Shown here one piece after another: positions 1 through 7,900 of a DNA stretch of 13,550 nt. The notes below the pieces were generated by a model. That model was not told where the DNA came from, searched no databases, and saw only the letters and a list, made by a program, of their open reading frames with translations. Numbering within the stretch: position 1 is the first letter of the stretch; each line of letters opens with the position of its first letter. Origin of the DNA: an uncultured Anaerolineae bacterium (GTDB taxonomy: Bacteria > Chloroflexota > Anaerolineae > Anaerolineales > UBA4823); NCBI GenBank assembly GCA_937129505.1, contig CAKZNJ010000420.1, positions 1-13,550 on the forward strand, written 5' to 3'. Made by a program: the position numbers and the translations under genes.

Positions 1-1128
1 CGCATCCGCCGCAAACCCGCCTATGTAGATTGGGATCTCTGCACTGGCTGCGGTGTCTGTCAAGAAAAATGCCCTTTCAAAGTCGACTCGGCCTTTGAGC
101 GCGGTATTGGACCTAGAAAAGTCATCTACACTCTTTCCCCGCAAGCCGTTCCAAACAAACCGGTCATTGACGCCCAAAACTGCCGCTACTTGCAATCGAA
201 ATGGGACATTGAAGCAGGCCGCATTTCCGCAGCAGATGCCAAAGGCAACCCTGCAAAACCGAAATGCGGCGCTTGTGAGAAATTTTGCCCCACCGGCGCG
301 ATCCGCTGGGATCAAACCGATACCTTCTACGAAGAAAAGGTCGGTGCTGTTATCCTAGCTACCGGTTATGACCTCTTCCCCCAGAGCCGCTTGCCAGAGT
401 ACGGTGGGGGAAAAATTCCCGATGTAATTGACGGCTTGGCTTTTGAGCGCTTATTGGCCGCCAGCGGCCCTACCGCAGGAAAAATCCTCCGTCCCTCCGA
501 TGGAAAACTACCGTTAGAGGTAGTCTTCATCCAATGTAGTGGTTCACGCGATCCAGAGCACGGCGTCCCCTATTGCTCGAAAATCTGCTGTATGTACACC
601 GCCAAACAGGCAATTTTGTATAAACATCGGTTACCGCAGGGTCAAGCGTATGTATTCTATATTGATGTGCGCGCTGGCGGTAAGGGATATGAAGAATTTG
701 TCAACCGCGCCATGGAAGAAGATGGAGTGATCTATCTGCGTGGCAAAGTCAGCCGTCTGTTCCGTGAAGGGGACAAGGTAATTGTCAAGGGCGTAGATAC
801 ATTGAGCAACCGCACCGTGGAAATCGCGGCAGATTTGGTTGTGCTCGCGACGGCGGTCATTCCCCGCTCCACCAATTCCAAGGTGGCTGAGTTGTTCGGT
901 GTCGCATGCGATGAAAACGGCTTTTTCTGCGCCGCCAACGAAGAATTAGATCCCGTCCTCAGCATTGCTCCCAACGTGTTTCTAGCAGGAACGGCATTGG
1001 GTCCCAAGGACATCCCCGAAACCGTGGCTCAAGCGAGCGGTGCGGCGGCGAAGGTTCTTTCCTTGTTTCAAAGACTACGTCGTAGCCAGAACGAAGCGGT
1101 TGCCCTCACGGTAGCAGTAGGAGATTGA
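1..1128 (+). CDS. hdrA: HdrA-like flavin/iron-sulfur subunit, 5' truncated by the window edge
   Basis: The frame is open from base 1 to the TGA at 1126-1128, giving 375 visible residues; the start lies upstream of the window. Fragment residues 14-24 carry C-x2-C-x2-C-x3-CP. A second ferredoxin motif (C89, C92, C96, with C61 as a possible extra ligand) completes the ferredoxin that HdrA proteins carry inside their thioredoxin-reductase-like FAD domain. C179-x12-C192-x3-C196-C197 is the characteristic HdrA cluster site, followed by the family's YIDxR and GPKDIPETVxQASGAAA segments. The protein ends about 20 residues after that block, so the usual C-terminal double ferredoxin is absent. In canonical Hdr complexes HdrA holds the bifurcating FAD and is cytoplasmic. 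The next gene follows after 11 bases and is a close paralogue with the complementary set of ferredoxin domains, so the two probably form one heteromeric HdrA unit. Confidence 0.93.
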   Translation, partial: RIRRKPAYVDWDLCTGCGVCQEKCPFKVDSAFERGIGPRKVIYTLSPQAVPNKPVIDAQNCRYLQSKWDIEAGRISAADAKGNPAKPKCGACEKFCPTGAIRWDQTDTFYEEKVGAVILATGYDLFPQSRLPEYGGGKIPDVIDGLAFERLLAASGPTAGKILRPSDGKLPLEVVFIQCSGSRDPEHGVPYCSKICCMYTAKQAILYKHRLPQGQAYVFYIDVRAGGKGYEEFVNRAMEEDGVIYLRGKVSRLFREGDKVIVKGVDTLSNRTVEIAADLVVLATAVIPRSTNSKVAELFGVACDENGFFCAANEELDPVLSIAPNVFLAGTALGPKDIPETVAQASGAAAKVLSLFQRLRRSQNEAVALTVAVGD

Positions 1129-1134
1129 GGAGAG
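1127..1134 (+). promoter_or_regulatory. Ribosome binding site of the second hdrA
   Basis: GAGGAGAG overlaps the stop of the upstream gene and lies 5 bases before the ATG at 1140. It favours this ATG over the in-frame TTG at 1125, which has no such spacing, and makes translational coupling with the upstream gene likely. Confidence 0.7.
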
Positions 1135-1139
1135 ATTGC

Positions 1140-2894
1140 ATGAGTCGGATTGGTGTTTTTGTCTGTCACTGTGGACATAATATCGCCGGTACAGTGGATG
1201 TCAAAACCGTTGTTGAGCAGCTTCAGCGCAATGGGGATGTTGCCTTTGCAATCGACTATAAATACATGTGTTCCGATCCGGGTCAGCAGTTGATTCGGGA
1301 GAGCATCGAGAAATACCAGCTTGATGGCGTTGTTGTCGCCGCTTGCTCCCCTGCCATGCACGAATCAACCTTTCGCCGTACCGTTTCCACTGCCGGGCTT
1401 AATGGCTTTCGCTGTGAGTCGGCAAATATTCGCGAGCAAGTTTCTTGGGTGCATCAACAAGATAAAGAGGCTGCCACCCATAAGGCGGTAGAAATCACGA
1501 CATCGATCGTTGAGAAAGTAAAAAGAAATGAGTCTTTAGAACCTCTTATCTTGCCGCTCACCCACCGCAGTTTGGTCATCGGTGGGGGAATCGCGGGAAT
1601 GCAAGCTGCGCTTGACATTGCCGACGCAGGCTACCCCGTCATCCTTGTCGAACGAACCGCACAGCTTGGAGGCCGCATGGCGGAACTGAGCGGCAGTTAT
1701 CTAAATTTCCAAGCTGCACCAGACCTGCTCGAGAAAAAAATTCACCAAGTACTCTCCCACCCCAATATTCAAACGTTACTGAATGCTGAAGTGGTCAGCT
1801 TATCCGGCTATGTCGGGAATTTTCACGTCAAGGTGAATCAAAATACTCAGCTCGAAGAAGCGCCAGTCATACCTCTCGACCAGACTCAACCTCTGACGTT
1901 TTCGTTTGAGGTCGGCGCTGTTGTCGTTGCTACGGGCTGGCAACCCTACAACCGCAGCCGCTTACCCGAATATGGCGGTGCAGACATTCCCGATGTCGTG
2001 GATGGACTGACCTTCGAGAAAATGCTGCGCCAAGGGGGTCCCGTCCGCCGTCCTTCAGATGGCAAAATTGCGCGCGAGGTCGTTTTTGTACAGTGTGCCG
2101 GCTCGCGCGATCCCGAGCATGGTGTCTCTTACTGTTCGAAAGTTTGCTGTATGTATGTTGCCAAACAAGCCATGATGTACAAGGAGCGGGTAGCCGACGG
2201 GCAAGCATACGTCTTCTATATTGACATCCGCTCGGCAGGCAAAAATTATGATGAATATGTCCAGCGCGCCATGACCGATTACGGTGTGCTTTACCTGCGA
2301 GGCAAGGTCAGCCGCATCTTCCGCGAAGGGGATCAAACCCTTGTTTGGGGTAGTGATACACTCACGGGGCGAGCAGTTGAAATTGGTGCTGATTTAGTGG
2401 TGTTAGCAACCCCCATGCTTCCGTCAGATGGCTCAGTTGAGCTGGGACAATTACTTCACATCAGCACCGATAAGTATGGGTTCTTTAATGAGGCTCACCC
2501 CAAACTACGCCCTGTAGAAACCCTGACCGCAGGGATTTATCTTGCGGGAGTAGCGCAAGGCCCCAAAGACATCCCCGAAACTGTCTCTCAGGCTTCGGGA
2601 GCAGCCGCCAAGGTGCTCCAGCTCTTCTCGAAAGATGAAATGACCGCCTCACCTTTGGTTGCCAGTGTTATTGAGGAATTATGTGCCGCTTGTGGCGCAT
2701 GTGTCAAAGTCTGTCCGTATGGAGCCAGGGAAATCCATCCCATTTGGAACTACGCCACCGTCAACGCTGCGCTGTGTCAGGGCTGTGGCGCCTGTGTCGT
2801 CGCTTGCCCCAACAAAGCCAGCCAAGTGCACAACTGGCGCGTCGAACAGATCATGGGGATGGTGGATGTGTTGGTAAAAAATTTGGTGTTGTGA
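1140..2894 (+). CDS. hdrA: HdrA-like subunit lacking the inserted ferredoxin, with C-terminal double ferredoxin
   Basis: 584 residues from the ATG at 1140. Residues 1-140 form the HdrA N-terminal domain: a CHCG motif at 9-12, then the conserved YMCS and AACSP cysteines and the NIREQxSWVH segment. An FAD-binding GGGIAG motif lies at 148-153. The HdrA cluster motif C319-x12-C332-x3-C336-C337 is intact. Two [4Fe-4S] motifs close the protein (C515/518/521/525 and C546/549/552/556), the region that receives electrons from MvhD in known complexes. The ferredoxin normally inserted in the FAD domain is missing and replaced by a short linker, as is the conserved NDCAMC segment that precedes it in the giant HdrA of this window. 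By eye the C-terminal half of the FAD domain is much closer to the upstream gene than to the giant gene, which suggests tandem duplication followed by complementary domain loss. Confidence 0.93.
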   Translation: MSRIGVFVCHCGHNIAGTVDVKTVVEQLQRNGDVAFAIDYKYMCSDPGQQLIRESIEKYQLDGVVVAACSPAMHESTFRRTVSTAGLNGFRCESANIREQVSWVHQQDKEAATHKAVEITTSIVEKVKRNESLEPLILPLTHRSLVIGGGIAGMQAALDIADAGYPVILVERTAQLGGRMAELSGSYLNFQAAPDLLEKKIHQVLSHPNIQTLLNAEVVSLSGYVGNFHVKVNQNTQLEEAPVIPLDQTQPLTFSFEVGAVVVATGWQPYNRSRLPEYGGADIPDVVDGLTFEKMLRQGGPVRRPSDGKIAREVVFVQCAGSRDPEHGVSYCSKVCCMYVAKQAMMYKERVADGQAYVFYIDIRSAGKNYDEYVQRAMTDYGVLYLRGKVSRIFREGDQTLVWGSDTLTGRAVEIGADLVVLATPMLPSDGSVELGQLLHISTDKYGFFNEAHPKLRPVETLTAGIYLAGVAQGPKDIPETVSQASGAAAKVLQLFSKDEMTASPLVASVIEELCAACGACVKVCPYGAREIHPIWNYATVNAALCQGCGACVVACPNKASQVHNWRVEQIMGMVDVLVKNLVL

Positions 2895-2937
2895 GGGATG
2901 GATGGTGAGTGATGAGTTGTGAGTGGTGCGTGGTGAG
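2891..2937 (+). repeat. Degenerate G/T-rich short repeats
   Basis: The end of the second hdrA and the following 43 bases contain four copies of GTGAG (at 2891, 2905, 2919 and 2933) with intervening GATGG/GATGAG/GTGGTG variants, almost without C on the plus strand. This is low-complexity sequence unlike the coding DNA around it. It may mark the left edge of the inserted segment that carries the four-helix-bundle gene. No function can be assigned. Confidence 0.5.
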
Positions 2938-2944
2938 ATACGAG

Positions 2945-2969
2945 TTAACTGTTTATAGTGCTCAGTTAA
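2945..2969 (+). repeat. Perfect 7-bp inverted repeat (hairpin)
   Basis: TTAACTG (2945-2951) and CAGTTAA (2963-2969) are exact reverse complements around an 11-base loop. There is no U-tract after the stem, so a factor-independent terminator is unlikely. It could be a weak mRNA hairpin or a remnant of the boundary of the inserted segment. Confidence 0.4.
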
Positions 2970-3021
2970 TAGCTTAAGGCTCCGGCAAAATAGCATGAGA
3001 TCGCTTTGATGAGATTGAACG

Positions 3022-3495
3022 ATGCAGGATTTTAGAAAGCTCAAAGTTTGGGAGAAGAGTCATCAATTAACTCTCGATGTTTATCGGGTGACATTACATT
3101 TCCCCAATCATGAGCTTCTTGGATTAACAAATCAGCTCCGGCGGTCAGTTGCATCAATCCCGGCAAACATCGCCGAGGGTTGTGGACGCTCAACCAGCAA
3201 AGAAATGAAACAAACTTTTAATATTACCAGAGGATCGGCAACAGAAGCAGAATATCATTTACTGTTAGCTCATCAACTTGACTACATATCTAATCTCGAT
3301 TATGAACGCCTAAACGCTGAGATCATCGAGATAAAGCGAATGTTGAGCGCGTTGATGACAAAGGTTTCACCCAAACAACCTGAGATGGCAAGCATTGATC
3401 TCCAAAAGGATCATCGCCAAGCAACTTCTATTGCACCAAGAAAACATCAGCAAAGCAAGAAATCCGACGAAAAACTGATAACTGAAAACCGTTGA
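3022..3495 (+). CDS. Four-helix-bundle protein (23S rRNA intervening-sequence family)
   Basis: 157 residues. The first ~118 residues match the four-helix-bundle/IVP family: an N-terminal F-R-x-L-x-V-W segment, then the signature LTNQLRRSVASIPANIAEG (about 44-62), followed by the helix with SATEAEYHLLLA. Family members occur inside 23S rRNA intervening sequences or free-standing; their biochemical role is not established. About 37 polar residues rich in K, Q and S follow the usual end of the family and look like read-through into non-conserved DNA. No good Shine-Dalgarno sequence precedes the ATG. The gene is visibly richer in A+T than its neighbours, is unrelated to redox chemistry, and separates the second hdrA from hdrC, so I infer it was inserted into a pre-existing hdr operon. 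Confidence 0.88.
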   Translation: MQDFRKLKVWEKSHQLTLDVYRVTLHFPNHELLGLTNQLRRSVASIPANIAEGCGRSTSKEMKQTFNITRGSATEAEYHLLLAHQLDYISNLDYERLNAEIIEIKRMLSALMTKVSPKQPEMASIDLQKDHRQATSIAPRKHQQSKKSDEKLITENR

Positions 3496-3506
3496 CAAAA
3501 AACTGT
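3473..3506 (+). repeat. Degenerate AACTG repeats at the end of the four-helix-bundle gene
   Basis: AACTGATAACTGAAAACC at 3473-3490 and a further AACTG at 3501-3505 give three AACTG units in 33 bases. They resemble, in inverted orientation, the CAGTTAATAG at 2963-2972 upstream of the gene (its reverse complement CTATTAACTG against CTGATAACTG here, 8 of 10 matching). This may be a decayed terminal inverted repeat, but chance cannot be excluded. Confidence 0.3.
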
Positions 3507-3527
3507 AGTTGGACGTGGATAAGAACC

Positions 3528-4109
3528 ATGAACCAGAACTTTGTTGAGACGATTGAGACTATATCCGGCGAACCCATCCTTCTCTGCTACCACTGCCATA
3601 AATGCACAGCGGGGTGCCCGGTGGTGGAGGAGATGGAGTATGGCCCCGATCGCATTTTACGCATGGTGCAGTTGGGAGAAAGAGAACGGCTACTGAAAAG
3701 CCGCGATATCTGGCTGTGTGCCGCTTGTGAGACGTGTGGAACACGCTGCCCGAATGGCATTGACATTGCCAAGGTCATGGATGCACTGCGCATGGAAGCC
3801 CTGCGCAGCGGTGTGATACCCGCTGAGCCCGACGCTGCCAAATTCCACAAATTATTCCTGTATGTCGTCCAGACCCTCGGACGCAGCCACGAAGCCAGCC
3901 TATTGATCGCCTATAAATTATGGACGATGAACCTGATGGCAGATATGGATAGTGGTGTGCAGTTATTCCTCAAAGGCAAAGTACCGCTCTTTCCTAAAAC
4001 GATCAAGGGGCGCGACCATGTCAAGCGCATCTTCGTCAAGTCTGCTGAAGCAATTGCACCGGAGAAGACTGCTGCTGCAGAGGCAGCAATCTCACAGGAG
4101 GCAAAATGA
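3528..4109 (+). CDS. hdrC: Heterodisulfide reductase subunit C-like iron-sulfur protein
   Basis: 193 residues from the ATG at 3528; an in-frame TTG at 3492 exists but would overlap the preceding gene and add a tail not typical of the family. Two classical [4Fe-4S] motifs are present: C20-x2-C23-x2-C26-x3-C30-P and C64-x2-C67-x2-C70-x3-C74-P, followed by the GIDIAKVMDALR helix usual for HdrC. The length and layout fit a stand-alone HdrC. In Hdr complexes HdrC relays electrons from the HdrA flavin to the HdrB catalytic clusters in the cytoplasm. Its stop overlaps the start of hdrB (ATGA), so the two are translationally coupled and should form a 1:1 unit. The C-terminal ~30 residues are alanine/glutamate-rich and unlikely to bear clusters. 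Confidence 0.93.
   Translation: MNQNFVETIETISGEPILLCYHCHKCTAGCPVVEEMEYGPDRILRMVQLGERERLLKSRDIWLCAACETCGTRCPNGIDIAKVMDALRMEALRSGVIPAEPDAAKFHKLFLYVVQTLGRSHEASLLIAYKLWTMNLMADMDSGVQLFLKGKVPLFPKTIKGRDHVKRIFVKSAEAIAPEKTAAAEAAISQEAK
4096..4101 (+). promoter_or_regulatory. Ribosome binding site of hdrB
   Basis: A perfect AGGAGG lies inside the end of hdrC, 4 bases before the hdrB ATG at 4106, which itself overlaps the hdrC stop. Confidence 0.8.
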
Positions 4110-4975
4110 GCGCCTACACCTATTATCCGGGTTGCAGCCTAGAATCAACCGCCTGTGAATATGACGCATCGGTACGAGCTGTTTTCAATGCACTGGAAGT
4201 CCAACTGCTTGAGCTGGAGGAGTGGAATTGTTGCGGAGCTTCTTCCGCTCACAGCGTAAATCCGCTTTTAGCCTTAGCTTTGCCCGCCCGCAATCTGGCT
4301 TTAGCGCAACCGCTCGGGCACGATCTCGTGATGCCTTGTGCGGCTTGTTTTAACCGCCACAAAAGCGCCGATTATGAACTGCGCCATGACCCCCAACGGC
4401 GCAAAGAACTAGAAGAAATTGTCGGTTTTAGCTATAAGGGCAACATCGCCGTTCGCCCCTTGCTGGAAGTCCTGGTCTGCGGTGTGGGCTTGGAGCGCAT
4501 TCAGGCGCGGGTGCGCCAGCCCTTGCAGGGGTTGAAAGCGGTAGGATATTACGGATGCCTATTGGTGCGTCCGCCTGAAGTGACCCAGTTCGAAAACCCC
4601 GAGAACCCGCGCCTGATGAATCAATTATTAGACCGATTAGGTGCTGATCCAATCGAGTGGTCTTACGCCACAGAGTGCTGCGGTGGGGGGCTTTCGCTGA
4701 CGAAGTCCAGCGTGGCAGGCCGCTTGGTCAACCGTCTGGTAGAGCGCGCCAGAGAAGCCGGGGCAGCGGCAATCGTCACCAGTTGTCCGCTTTGTCAGAT
4801 CAACCTTGAAATGCGTCAAAGCGGGGTGCAAAAAATGCCCATCTTCTATTTTACCGAACTGATGGGATTGGCTTTTGGGCTAGCCGAAGCGGAGACCTGG
4901 TGGGGCAAACACTTGATCGATCCTCGTCCGCTGCTGGCCGAAATTAAACCAGATCGCCATGCAGTGATCGGATAA
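4106..4975 (+). CDS. hdrB: Heterodisulfide reductase subunit B-like protein (two CCG domains)
   Basis: 289 residues, normal for HdrB. Both CCG domains are complete: C10, C42-C43-G, C78, C81 in the first, and C151, C191-C192-G, C227, C230 in the second. In methanogen HdrB these two five-cysteine sets each hold a non-cubane [4Fe-4S] site that cleaves the CoM-S-S-CoB heterodisulfide. The spacings here agree with that pattern, so a catalytic rather than merely structural role is likely. The natural substrate in a bacterium is unknown: a low-molecular-weight or protein disulfide is possible, or the clusters may pass electrons to the fumarate-reductase-like subunits encoded downstream, as the CCG-bearing part of TfrB does in methanogen thiol:fumarate reductase. 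It is coupled to hdrC upstream and followed after 22 bases by the giant HdrA gene. Confidence 0.94.
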   Translation: MSAYTYYPGCSLESTACEYDASVRAVFNALEVQLLELEEWNCCGASSAHSVNPLLALALPARNLALAQPLGHDLVMPCAACFNRHKSADYELRHDPQRRKELEEIVGFSYKGNIAVRPLLEVLVCGVGLERIQARVRQPLQGLKAVGYYGCLLVRPPEVTQFENPENPRLMNQLLDRLGADPIEWSYATECCGGGLSLTKSSVAGRLVNRLVERAREAGAAAIVTSCPLCQINLEMRQSGVQKMPIFYFTELMGLAFGLAEAETWWGKHLIDPRPLLAEIKPDRHAVIG

Positions 4976-4997
4976 GACTGGTATTTGGGATGGAAGC

Positions 4998-7900
4998 ATG
5001 AGCGAAGAGCAAATTTCGACCTTCTCATCATCAACTCAGCCGATCGGGGCAGTTTTGGTCATCGGCGCTGGCATCGGTGGAATGCAAGCCTCGCTTGACC
5101 TCGCCGAAGCCGGCTTTAAGGTCTATCTTCTGGAAAAATCCCCTGCCATTGGCGGCACAATGGCCCAATTGGACAAGACCTTTCCAACCAATGATTGTGC
5201 CATGTGTATCATGTCACCCAAATTGGTGGAAGTCGGCCGCCACCTCAACATTGAAATCCTAACCACCTCCGAGATCGAGGGCATCGAAGGCGAGGCGGGG
5301 AATTTCCGCGTCAAAGTGCGTCGCCATCCGCGCTATGTCAAGTTAGATGCCTGCACCGGCTGTGGTGACTGTGCCACAGCCTGCCCTATCTCCCGCCAGG
5401 ACGAGTTCAATGGCGGCCTCTCCTTGCGCAAAGCGATCTATAAACCTTATCCCCAAGCCATTCCCAACGCCTATGCCATCGAAAAAGCCGGTGTGGCGCC
5501 TTGCCGTGACGCCTGTCCCATCCATCAGCGCGCCCAAGGTTATCTTGCGCTGGTGCGCGAAGGACGATTTTTAGATGCCTACCGCACGATCAAAGAAGAT
5601 AATCCTTTTCCCTCGGTCTGTGGACGCGTTTGCAATCATCGTTGCGAGGATGCCTGTTCACGCAACGAAACCGATCAACCGGTCAATATCATGGCGATCA
5701 AACGTTTCGTTGCCGATTGGGTCTGGTCAAAAATGGACAGCGGGGAATTGACACTTGAGCAAACTCGTTGGATCACTGAAGGAGAACCAAAGGCTCAAAA
5801 GGTAGCCGTTGTCGGTGCTGGTCCTGCTGGTCTGACTGCGGCGTTGGATTTGGTGCGACTGGGTTATGCGGTCACCGTCTTCGAAGCGCTGCCAGTAGCG
5901 GGGGGCATGATGCGGGTTGGTGTCCCCGAGTATCGCCTGCCCTATCAATTGGTGCAACGGGAAATCGAGCAAATACTTGCCGAGGGCGTAGAACTGCGCT
6001 TGAACAACCGCGTGGATAACATCCCTGACCTGCTGAAACAGGGCTATGATGCTGTGTTTGTCGCGGTCGGGGCTCACGGCGGGATTAAGCTGCCTATCCC
6101 AGGTGCAGATTTACCCCAAGTGACTGTCGCCACCGATTTTCTGCGCCAAGTGAGTTTGGAGGACAAAGCTAAAATCGCCGCACAGCTAAAAGGTAAGCGG
6201 GTGCTGGTCTTAGGCGGTGGCAATGTCGCCATTGATGCCGCAATGAGCGCTGTCCGCCTAGAGGCAAGCTGGGTGGGAATGTCTTGCTTGGAGAGCCGCG
6301 AGACCATGCCCGCCCATGATTGGGAGGTGCGCGATGCCGAAGAAGAAGGCATTGCCGTTTACCCCTCGCGCACCTTCAAAGAAATTACGCAGGAAAATGG
6401 AAAAGTTAGCGGGGTGCGCTGTGTACAGGTCAACTTCCGCGGCTTCATTGACGGCAGACCAGACTTTGACGAAATCCCCAACACCGAAGAAGTTATCCCC
6501 GCCAATCTTGTTATCTTTGCCATCGGTCAGCGTCCCGAATTGGACTGCCTGAACGGCGAAGTTGAGACCATTCGAGGGCGCTTCTTGAAAGTAGATGAAG
6601 AGACTCTCGCCACGAATGTACCTGGCATCTTCGCCGGTGGAGACGCAGTAACCGGTACTTCTTTTATCGTTAACGCCATTGCCGCCGGCCATCGCGCTGC
6701 CCAATCCATTGATCGTTATCTTAGGGGCGAGAGCTTGACTTTCCATCCTTCTTGTCCCCCCAAAGTGCAGTTGAATCCTACGGATCTTGCAACGCGACTG
6801 CTAGAGTCACCTGCAGCCCGAAAGACACGAACCGAAACCAAAGCCCGTCCTGCCGCTGAGCGGAAGGTCGACTTTAACGAGGTTTATGGTGGTTTGAGTG
6901 AAGAAGAAGCCCGAGCCGAAGCGGCGCGCTGCCTAAGCTGTGGGATTTGTTCAGAATGTTTGCAGTGCGTTTATGCCTGCCGCGCCAAAGCCATTGACCA
7001 CAACCAACTCGAGACCATCGAAGAGATTCAGGTTGGCGCTGTCTTGCTTGCACCTGGCGTCCAACCCCTTAACGATCAGATCCGTCCTGAATATGGCTAT
7101 GGACGCTATCCCAACGTCATCACCAGCCTTGAATTTGAGCGCATGTTGAGCGCTTCTGGACCTTTTGCTGGGGTCGTGCAACGCCCCTCCGATGGGCATC
7201 ACCCCGAAAAGATCGCCTGGATCCAGTGTGTTGGCTCACGAGACAATTCTTGCGGACAGGGATATTGCTCTTCTGTATGTTGCATGTACGCCACCAAAGA
7301 AGCCATCATTGCCTGTGAGCATGACAGCCGTATCCAACCGACAATTTTCTATATGGACATTCGCGCCTTTGGCAAAGGTTTCGATGCCTACATCGCCAGA
7401 GCCGAAAAAGAGCAAGGCGTTCGTTATGTGCGCAGTATGGTCTCCAGTGTGCGCGAAATCCCCGGTAGCCGCAATTTGCGCGTTAGCTATGTCACCTTTA
7501 CTGCCGAGGGAAAACCCGTTCCTCATGAAGAAGAATTCGACCTTGTGGTTCTTTCCGTCGGATTGAAGCCCACGCCCGAAGCTCTCGAGATGGCGCGGCG
7601 CTTGGGAATTAACTTGAATGAATTTGGATTCGCCGAAGCACCGCTCTATCATCCTACCCAGACGAATCGGGAGGGGATTTTCGTCGCCGGAGCTTTTGGA
7701 GAGCCGAAAGACATCCCCGAAACCGTCATCGAAGCCAGTTGTGCCGCTGCTCAAGTTTCAGCCCTGCTAGCAGGTAGCCGCGGGACACTCACCCGCCAAG
7801 CCGTCTACCCTCCTGAGCGAGATATTAGCGGGGAAGAGCCGCGCGTGGGCGTTTTTGTCTGCCATTGCGGGATCAATATCGGTGGAGTCGTTAACGTTCC

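Noticed and set aside
53..358. Plus-strand open frame of 101 codons at the left edge
   Set aside because: It overlaps, in another frame, the clearly conserved HdrA ferredoxin segment that is open from base 1; its translation shows no recognisable motif.
2891..2969. CRISPR array or factor-independent terminator in the G/T-rich repeats and hairpin
   Set aside because: The repeats are short, irregular and without spacers of constant size; the hairpin has no following U-tract.
2679..3044. Minus-strand open frame of 121 codons across the end of the second hdrA and the gap
   Set aside because: It is antisense to the conserved C-terminal ferredoxins and its translation is low-complexity without family motifs.
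3022..3495. Reading the four-helix-bundle gene as a ribosomal protein or sign of a nearby rRNA
   Set aside because: The family name comes from its occurrence in 23S rRNA intervening sequences; no rRNA sequence is seen around it here.
3492..3527. Upstream TTG start for hdrC
   Set aside because: It would overlap the end of the preceding gene and add residues not found in HdrC; the ATG at 3528 gives a normal N-terminus.
6258..6746. Minus-strand frames of 160-170 codons inside the giant gene (also 7236-7754)
   Set aside because: They are shadows of a strongly conserved coding strand, without Shine-Dalgarno sequences or recognisable domains.
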